Positions 5,962 to 12,839 of a DNA stretch of 20,319 nucleotides are shown piece by piece. Numbering within the stretch: position 1 is the stretch's first letter; the number at the start of each line of letters is the position of its first letter. The stretch is from positions 1 through 20,319 of the IMG/VR virus record IMGVR_UViG_3300027396_000104; one strand, given 5' to 3'. The DNA is from a virus. A program made the translations under genes and the position numbers. Below the pieces are notes generated by a model. It saw only the letters and a list, made by a program, of their open reading frames with translations, was not told the origin of the DNA and made no database searches.

Positions 5962-6150
5962 TTAATCAAAATGTCTAGCTTTTCTTCTAGTTGGTTTTTG
6001 GTAATCTTCATAACCTCGGAAATAATCATCATCTTCAAAGTATGATTTTTTGCGAGGTGCTTTTTGTTGATTCCTTTTCTTTTTTCTAGTTTCGAAAGTA
6101 TATTCATCTTCGTAATCGTAATCACGAAACTTTCCAGAAAATTTAGACAC
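5962..6150 (-). CDS. Hypothetical charged protein, 62 aa (GTG start)
   Basis: Unrecognised. Alternating acidic, aromatic and basic residues (FRDYDYEDEYTFETRKKKRNQQ, then SYFEDDDYFRGYEDYQKPTRRKARHFD) with very low complexity, probably disordered. The start codon is GTG; it is supported by a strong AAGGAG ribosome binding site about ten bases upstream, which lies in the last codons of the nucleotidyltransferase-like gene. A competing frame at 5943-6125 lacks this support. It is the last gene before the consensus promoter region. Confidence 0.7.
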   Translation of the reverse strand: MSKFSGKFRDYDYEDEYTFETRKKKRNQQKAPRKKSYFEDDDYFRGYEDYQKPTRRKARHFD

Positions 6151-6155
6151 TTTAA

Positions 6156-6545
6156 TTAAACTCCTTGTTGGATAATATCAAAAGTTGTGAAGGTTACACC
6201 ACGAATTCTGGATTCTGGCATATTGTGCATGTCCATTTCGGACACAAATGTGATGATTGATGCTGGGTAGCACATTTTGACTAATTTCAAAAGGTTGCAT
6301 GATGTTCCATCGAGGTCATTAAATGCGAAAGTTTCATCCACGAACGGGAAACTGCTAATGACTTCTTTTCGTTGTTCATAATTATTGTTAAAACTGCCAT
6401 AACGTAAATGCATAAAAGCGTCTGAATGAATTCCTACGATGAGTAAATCACATTTCGATTTACACGTTTTTAATAATTTAAAATCATTATATGTTAAAGG
6501 ATCAAATTCACCAGATACGACAATTATACTTTCTTTTTTTGTCAT
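6156..6545 (-). CDS. Nucleotidyltransferase-fold protein lacking the HxGH motif, 129 aa
   Basis: The sequence follows the cytidylyltransferase-like Rossmann fold: first strand and loop IIVVSGEFDPLTYNDFKLL, where active members have G-x-FD-P-x-H-x-G-H; then LLIVGIHSDAF (strand and helix), EQRKEVISSFPFVDETFAFND (family-like ER.x.I..x..VDEV) and a C-terminal IPESRIR-like segment (MPESRIRG). Both catalytic histidines and the glycine of HxGH are replaced (TYND), so ordinary nucleotidyl transfer is unlikely; it may be a nucleotide-binding pseudoenzyme. Related marine phage proteins annotated as nucleotidyltransferases keep HSGH, as I recall. The ATG overlaps the stop of the ligase-domain gene (ATGA). 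Confidence 0.75.
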   Translation of the reverse strand: MTKKESIIVVSGEFDPLTYNDFKLLKTCKSKCDLLIVGIHSDAFMHLRYGSFNNNYEQRKEVISSFPFVDETFAFNDLDGTSCNLLKLVKMCYPASIITFVSEMDMHNMPESRIRGVTFTTFDIIQQGV

Positions 6546-6967
6546 GGCAACATATTTGGAAATGCCTCTTTTACAAATTTGTAATCTAGTCCCTTTACAC
6601 CTAAATCTTTTTGGAAAATACCTAAAATGATTTCTGCTTCTCTAGGTTCTAGTGATTCTAACAATTGAACTAATAATTCCTTTCGGCGTTGTTCTGTTAA
6701 TTTCTCCGCTGTTGGATTACCAACCTGAAACATATAAAGTTTACGAAGCTGCCTGTTTAACGTATCGTGTGTAATTCCAGGTAATACGTCCGTAGGAACT
6801 TTATAATCTTCAGGTAAATGTTTTACTTTCCACTCAAAGTTTGGATGAAATGTCAATTTTAATACATCAACGAGTAATTGTGAAAGATTCCTCCCAATTA
6901 CATCCATTCTTTCTTTTTTATTTTTCGACATTTCAAATTCATCGAAAACTTCATACAAAGGTCTCAT
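6542..6967 (-). CDS. Stand-alone domain resembling the N-terminal domain of T4 DNA ligase, 141 aa
   Basis: All-helical protein beginning MRPLYEVFDEFEMSKNKKER. Its order of motifs resembles the DNA-binding N-terminal domain of T4 gp30 ligase: K-K/Q-I start helix, LLxxVLxLT, a Leu-rich middle (LNRQLRKLYMFQVGN), a helix with EAEIILGIFQKDLGVKGL, and the end KEAFPNMLP, comparable to the RDLECG...NKVWPGLIP of T4 ligase. It then stops; there is no KxDG catalytic domain. I believe this is the family called DUF6433 in T4-like marine phages. It is coupled by TAATG to RNase H, which removes primers before ligation, so a role in guiding nick sealing by host ligase is a reasonable guess but unproven. Confidence 0.68.
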   Translation of the reverse strand: MRPLYEVFDEFEMSKNKKERMDVIGRNLSQLLVDVLKLTFHPNFEWKVKHLPEDYKVPTDVLPGITHDTLNRQLRKLYMFQVGNPTAEKLTEQRRKELLVQLLESLEPREAEIILGIFQKDLGVKGLDYKFVKEAFPNMLP

Positions 6968-7830
6968 TAAAATTCCTCAATAACTTCCATTAGGTTTTTA
7001 AGTTTGTGTTCAATCAAATAATTTAAGATTTTACCTTTTGGTGCAGGTTTAGTTTCTTCATAAGTATTTATGATTTTGTCCTTTATATCACCTGGTATAT
7101 TTCTTAGGTCAATGAGTGTCTGGTTACGAGAAAAACCGATACGTGCGTTTTCATCGTCATAATCACCATATTCTTGTGACATGAATTTGGTAAGTTTTGT
7201 TTCTGTCATAACCTTTTGACGAATTTCACGCACAAAGGTGTCACTAGGTGAGAGAATGTTTGGAATACCATCACCCTTATCACCTTGAATGATTTTTTGT
7301 TTTAGTTCTTGCAATGGATTGCTAGACACCACAAATTTCTTTTGGGCAGGATTATACTGTTTGATGGTATACTCACTACGACCATTATACATTTGCAATT
7401 GCAAGAAATCTCCATCACTGGAAATAATCAACACATTTTCGTGCATGACATGGCGTGGTGCCAGTGTGCCGATAATATCATCAGCCTCAGCACCCTCAAC
7501 ATCAATAACTTTGTATGGGAAACTTTCACGCAATTCTTGTTTGAATTTGGAAAGCATATCAAAAATTAGATGCCAGTCCAAATCAGACTTCTCACGTGCT
7601 TTTTTGCGGTGCGCCTTGTAGAAAGGAAAGAACTCCTTGCGCCAATATTTGCGGTTGTCAGCACACAACACCACTTCACCATATTCTTCACGGAAGTTCT
7701 TCAGGTGTGTCCTGATAATATTGAGAATCATGTGCCTAATGAGGCCTTCTTCAAGTTTGATTCCTTTTTGACTGGCAATTTGAGCCATCAGTCCGGACAA
7801 CAATACTTGGTTTAAATCAACGAGAATCAT
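6967..7830 (-). CDS. rnh: RNase H / 5'-3' exonuclease (T4 Rnh-type, FEN family), 287 aa
   Basis: Removes RNA primers and adjacent DNA from the 5' ends of Okazaki fragments. FEN-family landmarks are present: N-terminal Asp in ILVDLNQ, the CADNRKYWRKEFFPFYKAHRKK region with D-N and the basic helical arch residues, VEGAEADDIIG (metal-binding E/D cluster), SSDGDFLQL (metal-binding Asp pair) and QGDKGDGIPNIL, the helix-hairpin-helix/Asp motif. Length is close to the 305 residues of T4 Rnh. It starts 30 bases after the 113-aa gene and its stop overlaps the next gene as TAATG, in a replication operon with the primase and dNTP genes upstream. Confidence 0.92.
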   Translation of the reverse strand: MILVDLNQVLLSGLMAQIASQKGIKLEEGLIRHMILNIIRTHLKNFREEYGEVVLCADNRKYWRKEFFPFYKAHRKKAREKSDLDWHLIFDMLSKFKQELRESFPYKVIDVEGAEADDIIGTLAPRHVMHENVLIISSDGDFLQLQMYNGRSEYTIKQYNPAQKKFVVSSNPLQELKQKIIQGDKGDGIPNILSPSDTFVREIRQKVMTETKLTKFMSQEYGDYDDENARIGFSRNQTLIDLRNIPGDIKDKIINTYEETKPAPKGKILNYLIEHKLKNLMEVIEEF

Positions 7831-7860
7831 AATAAACTTTCAGTTTCTAATGCTTATATT

Positions 7861-8202
7861 TTACATCAATTCTTTGAATTTGGCAATAGCATCTTCTAGG
7901 AAAATATTTGAAGTGGTTGTCTTTTTTGCAACAACACCATAAAAACCACATGGTATCAAGGTTGATATGTATTCTCTAGGATCCGAGAAAATGGCATCAA
8001 ACGTGTCCAGGTTTTCAACAGCACCGGTTTCTTCGTTGCATTTAAACAACAAAATGTGCCACCAAGGACCGATTGCATTACCTTCTAACACTTCACCTGG
8101 ATTTTTATATTTGTTGGCAACAATTCGTATTTCATCTTCATCATCTTGCGGTAAGAAAAACAAAGCATCAAAACCTTCAATATCTTCTAGGTATCCTAAC
8201 AT
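7861..8202 (-). CDS. Hypothetical protein, 113 aa
   Basis: Unrecognised. Acidic soluble protein beginning MLGYLEDIEGFDALFFLPQDDEDEIRI, with beta-rich middle (GPWWHILLFKCNEETGAVENLDTFDAIFSDP) and a C-terminal helix EDAIAKFKELM. No signal peptide, membrane helix or catalytic motif. It is coupled to the upstream GIY-YIG-like gene by TAATG and precedes RNase H, so it is part of the nucleotide/replication operon; that is the only hint of a role. Confidence 0.7.
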   Translation of the reverse strand: MLGYLEDIEGFDALFFLPQDDEDEIRIVANKYKNPGEVLEGNAIGPWWHILLFKCNEETGAVENLDTFDAIFSDPREYISTLIPCGFYGVVAKKTTTSNIFLEDAIAKFKELM

Positions 8203-8612
8203 TACAGTCCTTTAATGTGTGAGTCTCTTACCCTCACCATAATCCATGTGTTATAATAATCATCACTCTCTAATACTCGCCTTGTGAATTGTTCTCTGGC
8301 TTCAAGATATCCTGCGGTGCCTTTGGACAAACACAAGTGTAGTATTTCTCTAGTGAAGTTTTCTCGTCCATGCATTATAACATCTTTTTTCAATTCCTCA
8401 TTGCTACCATAGTAAGTTTGCCAGTCCGAGGAAACCTTGAACTTCTTTTTCTTACCTTTTACCTGTTTTGTCTTTGAGGAATAAAAAAACTTTTTACCAA
8501 TGTATTTCTTATTGTTTACATTGTTTGTTATGAGATACACAAAACCATAATTATCACCAATCAAATCTTCTGTAAAAATTTTATTGTTATAAATCCAATT
8601 TAATTGTTCCAT
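8202..8612 (-). CDS. GIY-YIG nuclease-like protein, 136 aa
   Basis: Residues 23-39 read GFVYLITNNVNNKKYIG: F-V-Y followed ten residues later by Y-I-G matches the GIY-YIG core (here FVY-N10-YIG). Further matching features are a basic loop (KGKKKKFKVSSDW), W/YYGS near residue 68, R88 in NFTREIL and the putative metal-binding Glu in GYLEAREQF (about E104). The family cuts DNA with one metal ion; phage members include homing endonucleases and repair nucleases. No DNA-recognition domain follows, so a conserved small nuclease is as likely as a mobile homing enzyme. It sits between the zinc-ribbon gene (13-base overlap) and the 113-aa gene (TAATG). Confidence 0.72.
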   Translation of the reverse strand: MEQLNWIYNNKIFTEDLIGDNYGFVYLITNNVNNKKYIGKKFFYSSKTKQVKGKKKKFKVSSDWQTYYGSNEELKKDVIMHGRENFTREILHLCLSKGTAGYLEAREQFTRRVLESDDYYNTWIMVRVRDSHIKGL

Positions 8613-8791
8613 TCATCATCTTCATTGAGTTCATCATCCTCTATATATTCTTCTTCGGATAATGTATCAATGGGTTCACCACAAAACGGGCAAAACTCTG
8701 GCAATTCATCTGATACTAGTTGTTCCATAAAAATCACATCATAACTAGATTCACAATTGCTGCACTCGGCTGTTATAGTTCTTGTTGTCAT
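8600..8791 (-). CDS. Small zinc-ribbon protein with acidic tail, 63 aa
   Basis: Two CxxC knuckles: C10-x2-C13 (ECSNCESS) and C34-x2-C37 (FCPFCGEP), 20 residues apart, a classic zinc ribbon. The last 20 or so residues are almost all Asp/Glu (EEEYIEDDELNEDDEW), probably disordered. Such proteins can act as nucleic-acid or protein adaptors; the acidic tail could mimic DNA. From memory similar MTTRTITAEC proteins follow nrdB in T4-like marine phages. It lies nine bases after nrdB and overlaps the GIY-YIG-like gene. Confidence 0.78.
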   Translation of the reverse strand: MTTRTITAECSNCESSYDVIFMEQLVSDELPEFCPFCGEPIDTLSEEEYIEDDELNEDDEWNN

Positions 8792-8800
8792 ATTTTTTTC

Positions 8801-9787
8801 TTAATGAGCCCACACATCACCCCAATCTCCAGATAATGCACCTTTTGCGTAATCGGTTGCACGATTCTCAAAGAAGTTGGTGTGTGTTGGAGCATTAATC
8901 ATCTCCTCTACCCACGGAAGTGGATTACGTTTAACTTTAAAAATACCCTTCATACCAAGACCAATCAATCGGCGGTCGGCAATGTAACGAATGTATTTCT
9001 TAACTTCTTCCTTTGTTAAGCCTTCCATATCAGTTACACCAAATGCTAAGTCGATAAACCTATCTTCTAGTTCAACCATTCTCTCTGCAATCGTGTAGAT
9101 GCTTGATTTTAATTCATCGTTCCAGATTTCAGGGTTCTCGTTTATATATGTTTTAAACAATTTCATCATATTCTCAGCGTGCATCGTTTCATCAACGATA
9201 GACCAAGTAACGATTTGTCCCATACCCTTCATCTTACCACGCCTTGGGAAATTCAACAACATAATAAAAGATGAGAACAACTGCATACCTTCAGTAAATG
9301 CACTGAACACGGCGATATGGCGTGCAGTATTCTCTTTTGTGCTATTTTGACCTGCAATGTCCAACACGTAATCGTGTTTGTCTTTCATTTCTTGGTATGC
9401 CAAAAATTCACTATATGTTGTTTCTGGTAAACCAAGTGTTTCGATTAGATGGCTATAAGCAGCAACGTGTAGTGCTTCTCTTGCAGCAAAACCCAACAAC
9501 ATCATACGAACTTCTGGTTGTGGAAAATATGGAAGATAGTTCTTCACATAACCACCAGCAACGTCAACATCACCTTGTGTAAAGAAACGGAAGATGTGTG
9601 TTAAGAATTGTTTTTCTTCTTTGGTTAATTTCTTTTTCCAATCTTTAACATCTTCCAACATCGGAACTTCGGTATGAAGCCAATGTGATTGTTCATGTTT
9701 CAACCATGCATCATAGGCCCATGGATATGCGAACGGTTTGAATGAACTGCGTTCATCCGTTAGTTTGTGGTTTAGTTTCTTAATCAT
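8801..9787 (-). CDS. nrdB: Class I ribonucleotide reductase small subunit NrdB, 328 aa
   Basis: Generates the tyrosyl radical used by NrdA to reduce ribonucleotides. All di-iron ligands can be placed with spacing equal to E. coli R2: D73 (QGD), E104 and H107 (REALH), E166 (FTEGM), E200 and H203 (DETMH). The radical Tyr is Y111 (HVAAY), four after the His, exactly as Y122 in E. coli. The C-terminal tail (GDWGDVWAH) would dock in NrdA. It overlaps the thioredoxin gene by eight bases, so reductase subunits and reductant are co-expressed. Apparently complete and active. Confidence 0.95.
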   Translation of the reverse strand: MIKKLNHKLTDERSSFKPFAYPWAYDAWLKHEQSHWLHTEVPMLEDVKDWKKKLTKEEKQFLTHIFRFFTQGDVDVAGGYVKNYLPYFPQPEVRMMLLGFAAREALHVAAYSHLIETLGLPETTYSEFLAYQEMKDKHDYVLDIAGQNSTKENTARHIAVFSAFTEGMQLFSSFIMLLNFPRRGKMKGMGQIVTWSIVDETMHAENMMKLFKTYINENPEIWNDELKSSIYTIAERMVELEDRFIDLAFGVTDMEGLTKEEVKKYIRYIADRRLIGLGMKGIFKVKRNPLPWVEEMINAPTHTNFFENRATDYAKGALSGDWGDVWAH

Positions 9788-10025
9788 TCAACCAGTCCTC
9801 TAGTTGTTTTAGTGATTGCATACCCACAAGACGTTTGACTTCCATGTTTTCATCCAACATCACCAATGTTGGAACACCACGAACACCATATTCGATTGCT
9901 ACTTCTGGTAATACATCAATGTCAATAACTTCAATTGGAAGATTAGTATTAACATCTTCCAAGTTTCTCGCTAACATCTTACATGGACCACACCATGATG
10001 CTGTAAATCTTAATACCCTTTTCAT
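9780..10025 (-). CDS. Minimal thioredoxin, 81 aa
   Basis: Contains the active site WCGPCK with the first Cys at residue 12, and the cis-Pro segment GVPTLV near residue 52. Compared with E. coli Trx (108 residues, Cys at 32) the first beta-alpha unit is missing, so this is the short glutaredoxin-sized form. It most likely re-reduces the NrdA C-terminal cysteine pair, since its gene lies between the amidotransferase-like gene and nrdB within the reductase operon. The ATG directly abuts the stop of the upstream gene, whose last codons supply a GAGAG ribosome binding site. Confidence 0.9.
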   Translation of the reverse strand: MKRVLRFTASWCGPCKMLARNLEDVNTNLPIEVIDIDVLPEVAIEYGVRGVPTLVMLDENMEVKRLVGMQSLKQLEDWLND

Positions 10026-10664
10026 TTATCTCTCCATTAAATCGTTTACAAATTCTAACAATAATTTATGGTGTTCTCCACCATGATACTTATTTTTCAT
10101 CCAACTATATGATTCATACCAATGTGGCTGACTTTCTGGATGACAACCAATTAAACCAACACGACCTTGTATGATAGCCATAGGATCATCGTTCATATAC
10201 TTTGCTATTATATCATAATGTCCTGGTCCAAAAGCACAACCATCATAAAAAAACATGTTTTCATCTTTTCCCAACCATTGAACTTTTAGGTTTTTGGCGT
10301 GCGGTCTTTTTGTGTCTGTGTTCGGCCTTTTAATATATTGTTCCACGTCCACATTATGCAATATATTAAAGTAGTCGCTGCCAGCCCAATAGGCACCCAT
10401 ACAAATCCCCAAGTAACGGCCACCATTACGTATAAAATCATAAATGCGGTCACGATTATCTTTAAGCAAGTAATCAAAACTATCACTGTCACCCAAGCCA
10501 CCAGGAAAAGCAACAATATCGACACCGTTAAAGAAGTCATCTTCCAACTCATGCTTAGTAAAGATTTTAAAATTGTAATGATTTTCAAGTGCTTTGATTA
10601 TTCCATTTCCAGATTGCACCGAACATTTTGGTTGATGTAAGAATAATGCAATTGTTGGTTTCAT
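10026..10664 (-). CDS. Class I glutamine amidotransferase-like (BPL_N-type) protein, 212 aa
   Basis: DJ-1/GATase1-fold protein closest to the BPL_N family: VDIVAFPGGLGDSDSFDYLL, then NGGRYLGICMGAYWAG carrying the nucleophile elbow with C88, and a histidine site LIGCHPESQPHWY with H175 and E177. A Cys-His-Glu triad of the GATase1 type is therefore possible, giving amide or glutamine hydrolysis, but no synthetase partner is adjacent. It sits between nrdA and the thioredoxin gene, one base after nrdA, so it is transcribed with the dNTP genes; a role in nucleotide or protein modification is only a guess. Confidence 0.8.
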   Translation of the reverse strand: MKPTIALFLHQPKCSVQSGNGIIKALENHYNFKIFTKHELEDDFFNGVDIVAFPGGLGDSDSFDYLLKDNRDRIYDFIRNGGRYLGICMGAYWAGSDYFNILHNVDVEQYIKRPNTDTKRPHAKNLKVQWLGKDENMFFYDGCAFGPGHYDIIAKYMNDDPMAIIQGRVGLIGCHPESQPHWYESYSWMKNKYHGGEHHKLLLEFVNDLMER

Positions 10665-10665
10665 T

Positions 10666-12474
10666 TTAACCTTCGCAAGCTATACAATCATTTCCTTGTG
10701 CTACTTGAACCATGTCTAATTCTTTAATTACTTCACGTTCAATTCGTTTAGAAACTTTATCGGCTTTAGCCAGTTTCTCACTACGGCAGTAATAAAGTGT
10801 TTTCAATCCTTTTTTCCATGCCATAAAGTGAATCGCATGAATGTATTTAATGTGTGCATCAGGACGGAAGAACAAGTTTAGTGATTGTGCTTGGTCAATA
10901 TGTGTTTGACGGTCAGCAGCTAGTTCAATAACCCAACGTTGGTCAATTTCCATCGAAGTTTTATACACAGCCTTCTCATTCTCATCTAAAATATCCAAGT
11001 GTTGCACCGAACCATCATTAGCAATAATAGATGACCAAATTTCACTATACTTTTCGGATGGCACAGCACCAAATTCTTGACCTTCACCAAGTTTGTTTTT
11101 AATTAATTCATCCAAATATTTGTTTTTATTTAAATGTGCGCCCGATAGAGTGTCTTGACGGTAAGCGTTAGCACGGTAAGGCTCGACACTAGGGCTAGTA
11201 TTTCCCATGATGATAGACGAAGAAGCATTTGGAGCAATAGCCATAAGGTGACTAAAGCGCTTGCCAGTGCCGACAGCATCAGGAGCTTCGCCTCGTTCTT
11301 TGCCAAGAATTTCGTTAGCATCATCCAATCCTTTTCTAATGTGTTTAAAAATTTGATTGTTGACAACCTTGGCCATTACACCTTCAAAAGCAATATTGTT
11401 CTTTTGCAAGTATGCGTGAAATCCTAAGGCTCCAACACCAATAGAACGCTCAGACCTAGCAGAGTAAATAGCCCTGGAAATTGCACTAGGCCCATTATCA
11501 ATAAAATACTGTAAAACGTTATCGAGCATTTCAGCAACATCACGTAGGAAGAGAGGTTCATTTTTCCATTCATCATAATACTCCAAATTTAAGGATGATA
11601 AACAGCAAACAGCTGTTCTCTGTTCGTTAGTTGGTAAAATAATTTCAGAACAAAGATTTGATTGATTGATTCGTAGACCTTTATCTTTTAACCATTGTGG
11701 CATTTCTTTATTGCTAGTATCAATGAAATGTAGATAAGGTTCACCCGTGTGCATACGTAATTCTAGAATTTGTTGCCACAAGTGTTTAGCTGATACTGTT
11801 TCTCTTACTTCACCTGTATGTGGATCTTTTAATTCCCATGCATCACTTGCTTCTGGATCCAACATACACTTTTCAATGATGTGCATGAAGTCATCTGTAA
11901 TATTAATACCATGGTGTAAATTCAAACAACGAACGTTTGGATCACCAGTTGGCTTTCTCATCTCAAGGAAGGGAATAATATCAGGATGGCTAATATCAAG
12001 ATAAGCAGCGTAGCTTCCACGGCGAGTACGCCCCTGGCGATATGCCAAGCTAGACGCATCGTAAATTTTGAGGTGCGGCATAACGCCAGTAGATTTATCA
12101 TCTGCCGAACGAATACCAAACCCAATCCCAACGCCGCCACCAAGCATACTAAGCCAATTAGTTTCACTAAGATTATCAACTAAACCCTCCGCTGTATCTT
12201 CAACATAATTTAAAAAACAACTAATCGGCAATCCACGCTTACTGCGCCCAAAGGAAAGGATAGGTGTCGAATACGACAACCAGTGTTTGCTTGCGTAGTC
12301 ATACAACCGCTGAGCATGTTCATTGTTACTACCAAAAGAACTACTAACAAAAGCGAATCTGTGTTGTGGACTTTCTTCATCTTCCCTCATGTAACTTTCT
12401 TTTAATCTTATTCTTCCTAATTCATCAAATAGTTTATCTCTTTCAAGGTCTATTTTAATACCCATATGTTCCAT
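10666..12474 (-). CDS. nrdA: Class I ribonucleotide reductase large subunit NrdA, 602 aa
   Basis: Reduces ribonucleoside diphosphates to deoxyribonucleotides with NrdB. Key residues are present: C86 (LPISCF, first active-site Cys), N273, C275 and E277 (QSNLCSEI, radical Cys and its partners), C290 (CCLSSLN, second redox Cys), two Tyr in KTLYYCRSE for radical transfer, and the C-terminal shuttle pair C597-x2-C600 (CIACEG). At 602 residues it is well short of the usual 750 or so; the N-terminal ATP-cone is absent, so overall inhibition by dATP is not expected. Start MEHMGI has AAAGG about nine bases upstream; the Met at residue 4 is an alternative. Confidence 0.95.
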   Translation of the reverse strand: MEHMGIKIDLERDKLFDELGRIRLKESYMREDEESPQHRFAFVSSSFGSNNEHAQRLYDYASKHWLSYSTPILSFGRSKRGLPISCFLNYVEDTAEGLVDNLSETNWLSMLGGGVGIGFGIRSADDKSTGVMPHLKIYDASSLAYRQGRTRRGSYAAYLDISHPDIIPFLEMRKPTGDPNVRCLNLHHGINITDDFMHIIEKCMLDPEASDAWELKDPHTGEVRETVSAKHLWQQILELRMHTGEPYLHFIDTSNKEMPQWLKDKGLRINQSNLCSEIILPTNEQRTAVCCLSSLNLEYYDEWKNEPLFLRDVAEMLDNVLQYFIDNGPSAISRAIYSARSERSIGVGALGFHAYLQKNNIAFEGVMAKVVNNQIFKHIRKGLDDANEILGKERGEAPDAVGTGKRFSHLMAIAPNASSSIIMGNTSPSVEPYRANAYRQDTLSGAHLNKNKYLDELIKNKLGEGQEFGAVPSEKYSEIWSSIIANDGSVQHLDILDENEKAVYKTSMEIDQRWVIELAADRQTHIDQAQSLNLFFRPDAHIKYIHAIHFMAWKKGLKTLYYCRSEKLAKADKVSKRIEREVIKELDMVQVAQGNDCIACEG

Positions 12475-12479
12475 ACTTT

Positions 12480-12839
12480 TTACCTTTTTATAATTGCTTT
12501 AATATTCGGTGGTGTCCACCCATCAGGTTTTAAAACTTTACCATCTGCACGTTTTTCGACTTTACCACTAGGACTAATTTTTGCCAAATTACTTCTAGCA
12601 ACTTCATCCCAAACTTCTTGTTGTGGAATACCAAGTGTATGTTCTAATCCTTCAATCACCCATTTCAAATCTGCACAAGCATCTGCTATTTCAACTTTGT
12701 CCCTGTTGCCATAAGCTGTAATTAATTCTCTGAATTCTTCCATGACGAGGTCAACATATAATTCTGCTTGAGGTCCAAAATCTTTATCATTTTGACCACA
12801 AGCATACATGAATTTTTCTACATCTTGTCTACTGTCCAT
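12480..12839 (-). CDS. MazG-like / phosphoribosyl-ATP pyrophosphohydrolase-like protein, 119 aa
   Basis: All-alpha NTP pyrophosphohydrolase fold: helix LVMEEFRELITAYGNR with E-E-x-x-E, then VEIADACADLKWVIEGLEHTLG, giving the D-x-x-x-D half of the metal site. The C-terminal part (DEVARSNLAKISPSGKVEKRADGKVLKPDGWTPP) is the typical 'N..K...GK..R..dGKvlKP..w..P' substrate-loop seen in phage members of this family. It probably hydrolyses a nucleoside triphosphate to the monophosphate, either to feed dNTP synthesis or to clean the pool. It lies between thyX (11-base overlap) and nrdA (5-base gap) in the dNTP operon. Confidence 0.85.
   Translation of the reverse strand: MDSRQDVEKFMYACGQNDKDFGPQAELYVDLVMEEFRELITAYGNRDKVEIADACADLKWVIEGLEHTLGIPQQEVWDEVARSNLAKISPSGKVEKRADGKVLKPDGWTPPNIKAIIKR

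Noticed and set aside
5943-6125. Minus-strand 60-aa frame starting MITITKMN
   Set aside because: Overlaps the 62-aa GTG-start gene that has a strong AAGGAG; the 60-aa frame has no such site and low-complexity Ile/Lys content.
7289-7621. Plus-strand open frames opposite RNase H
   Set aside because: Antisense to a clearly conserved RNase H; composition of the translated peptides is a shadow of the real gene.
10286-10588. Minus-strand hydrophobic 100-aa frame
   Set aside because: A shifted frame inside the amidotransferase-like gene; hydrophobicity arises from reading the same AT-rich codons out of frame.
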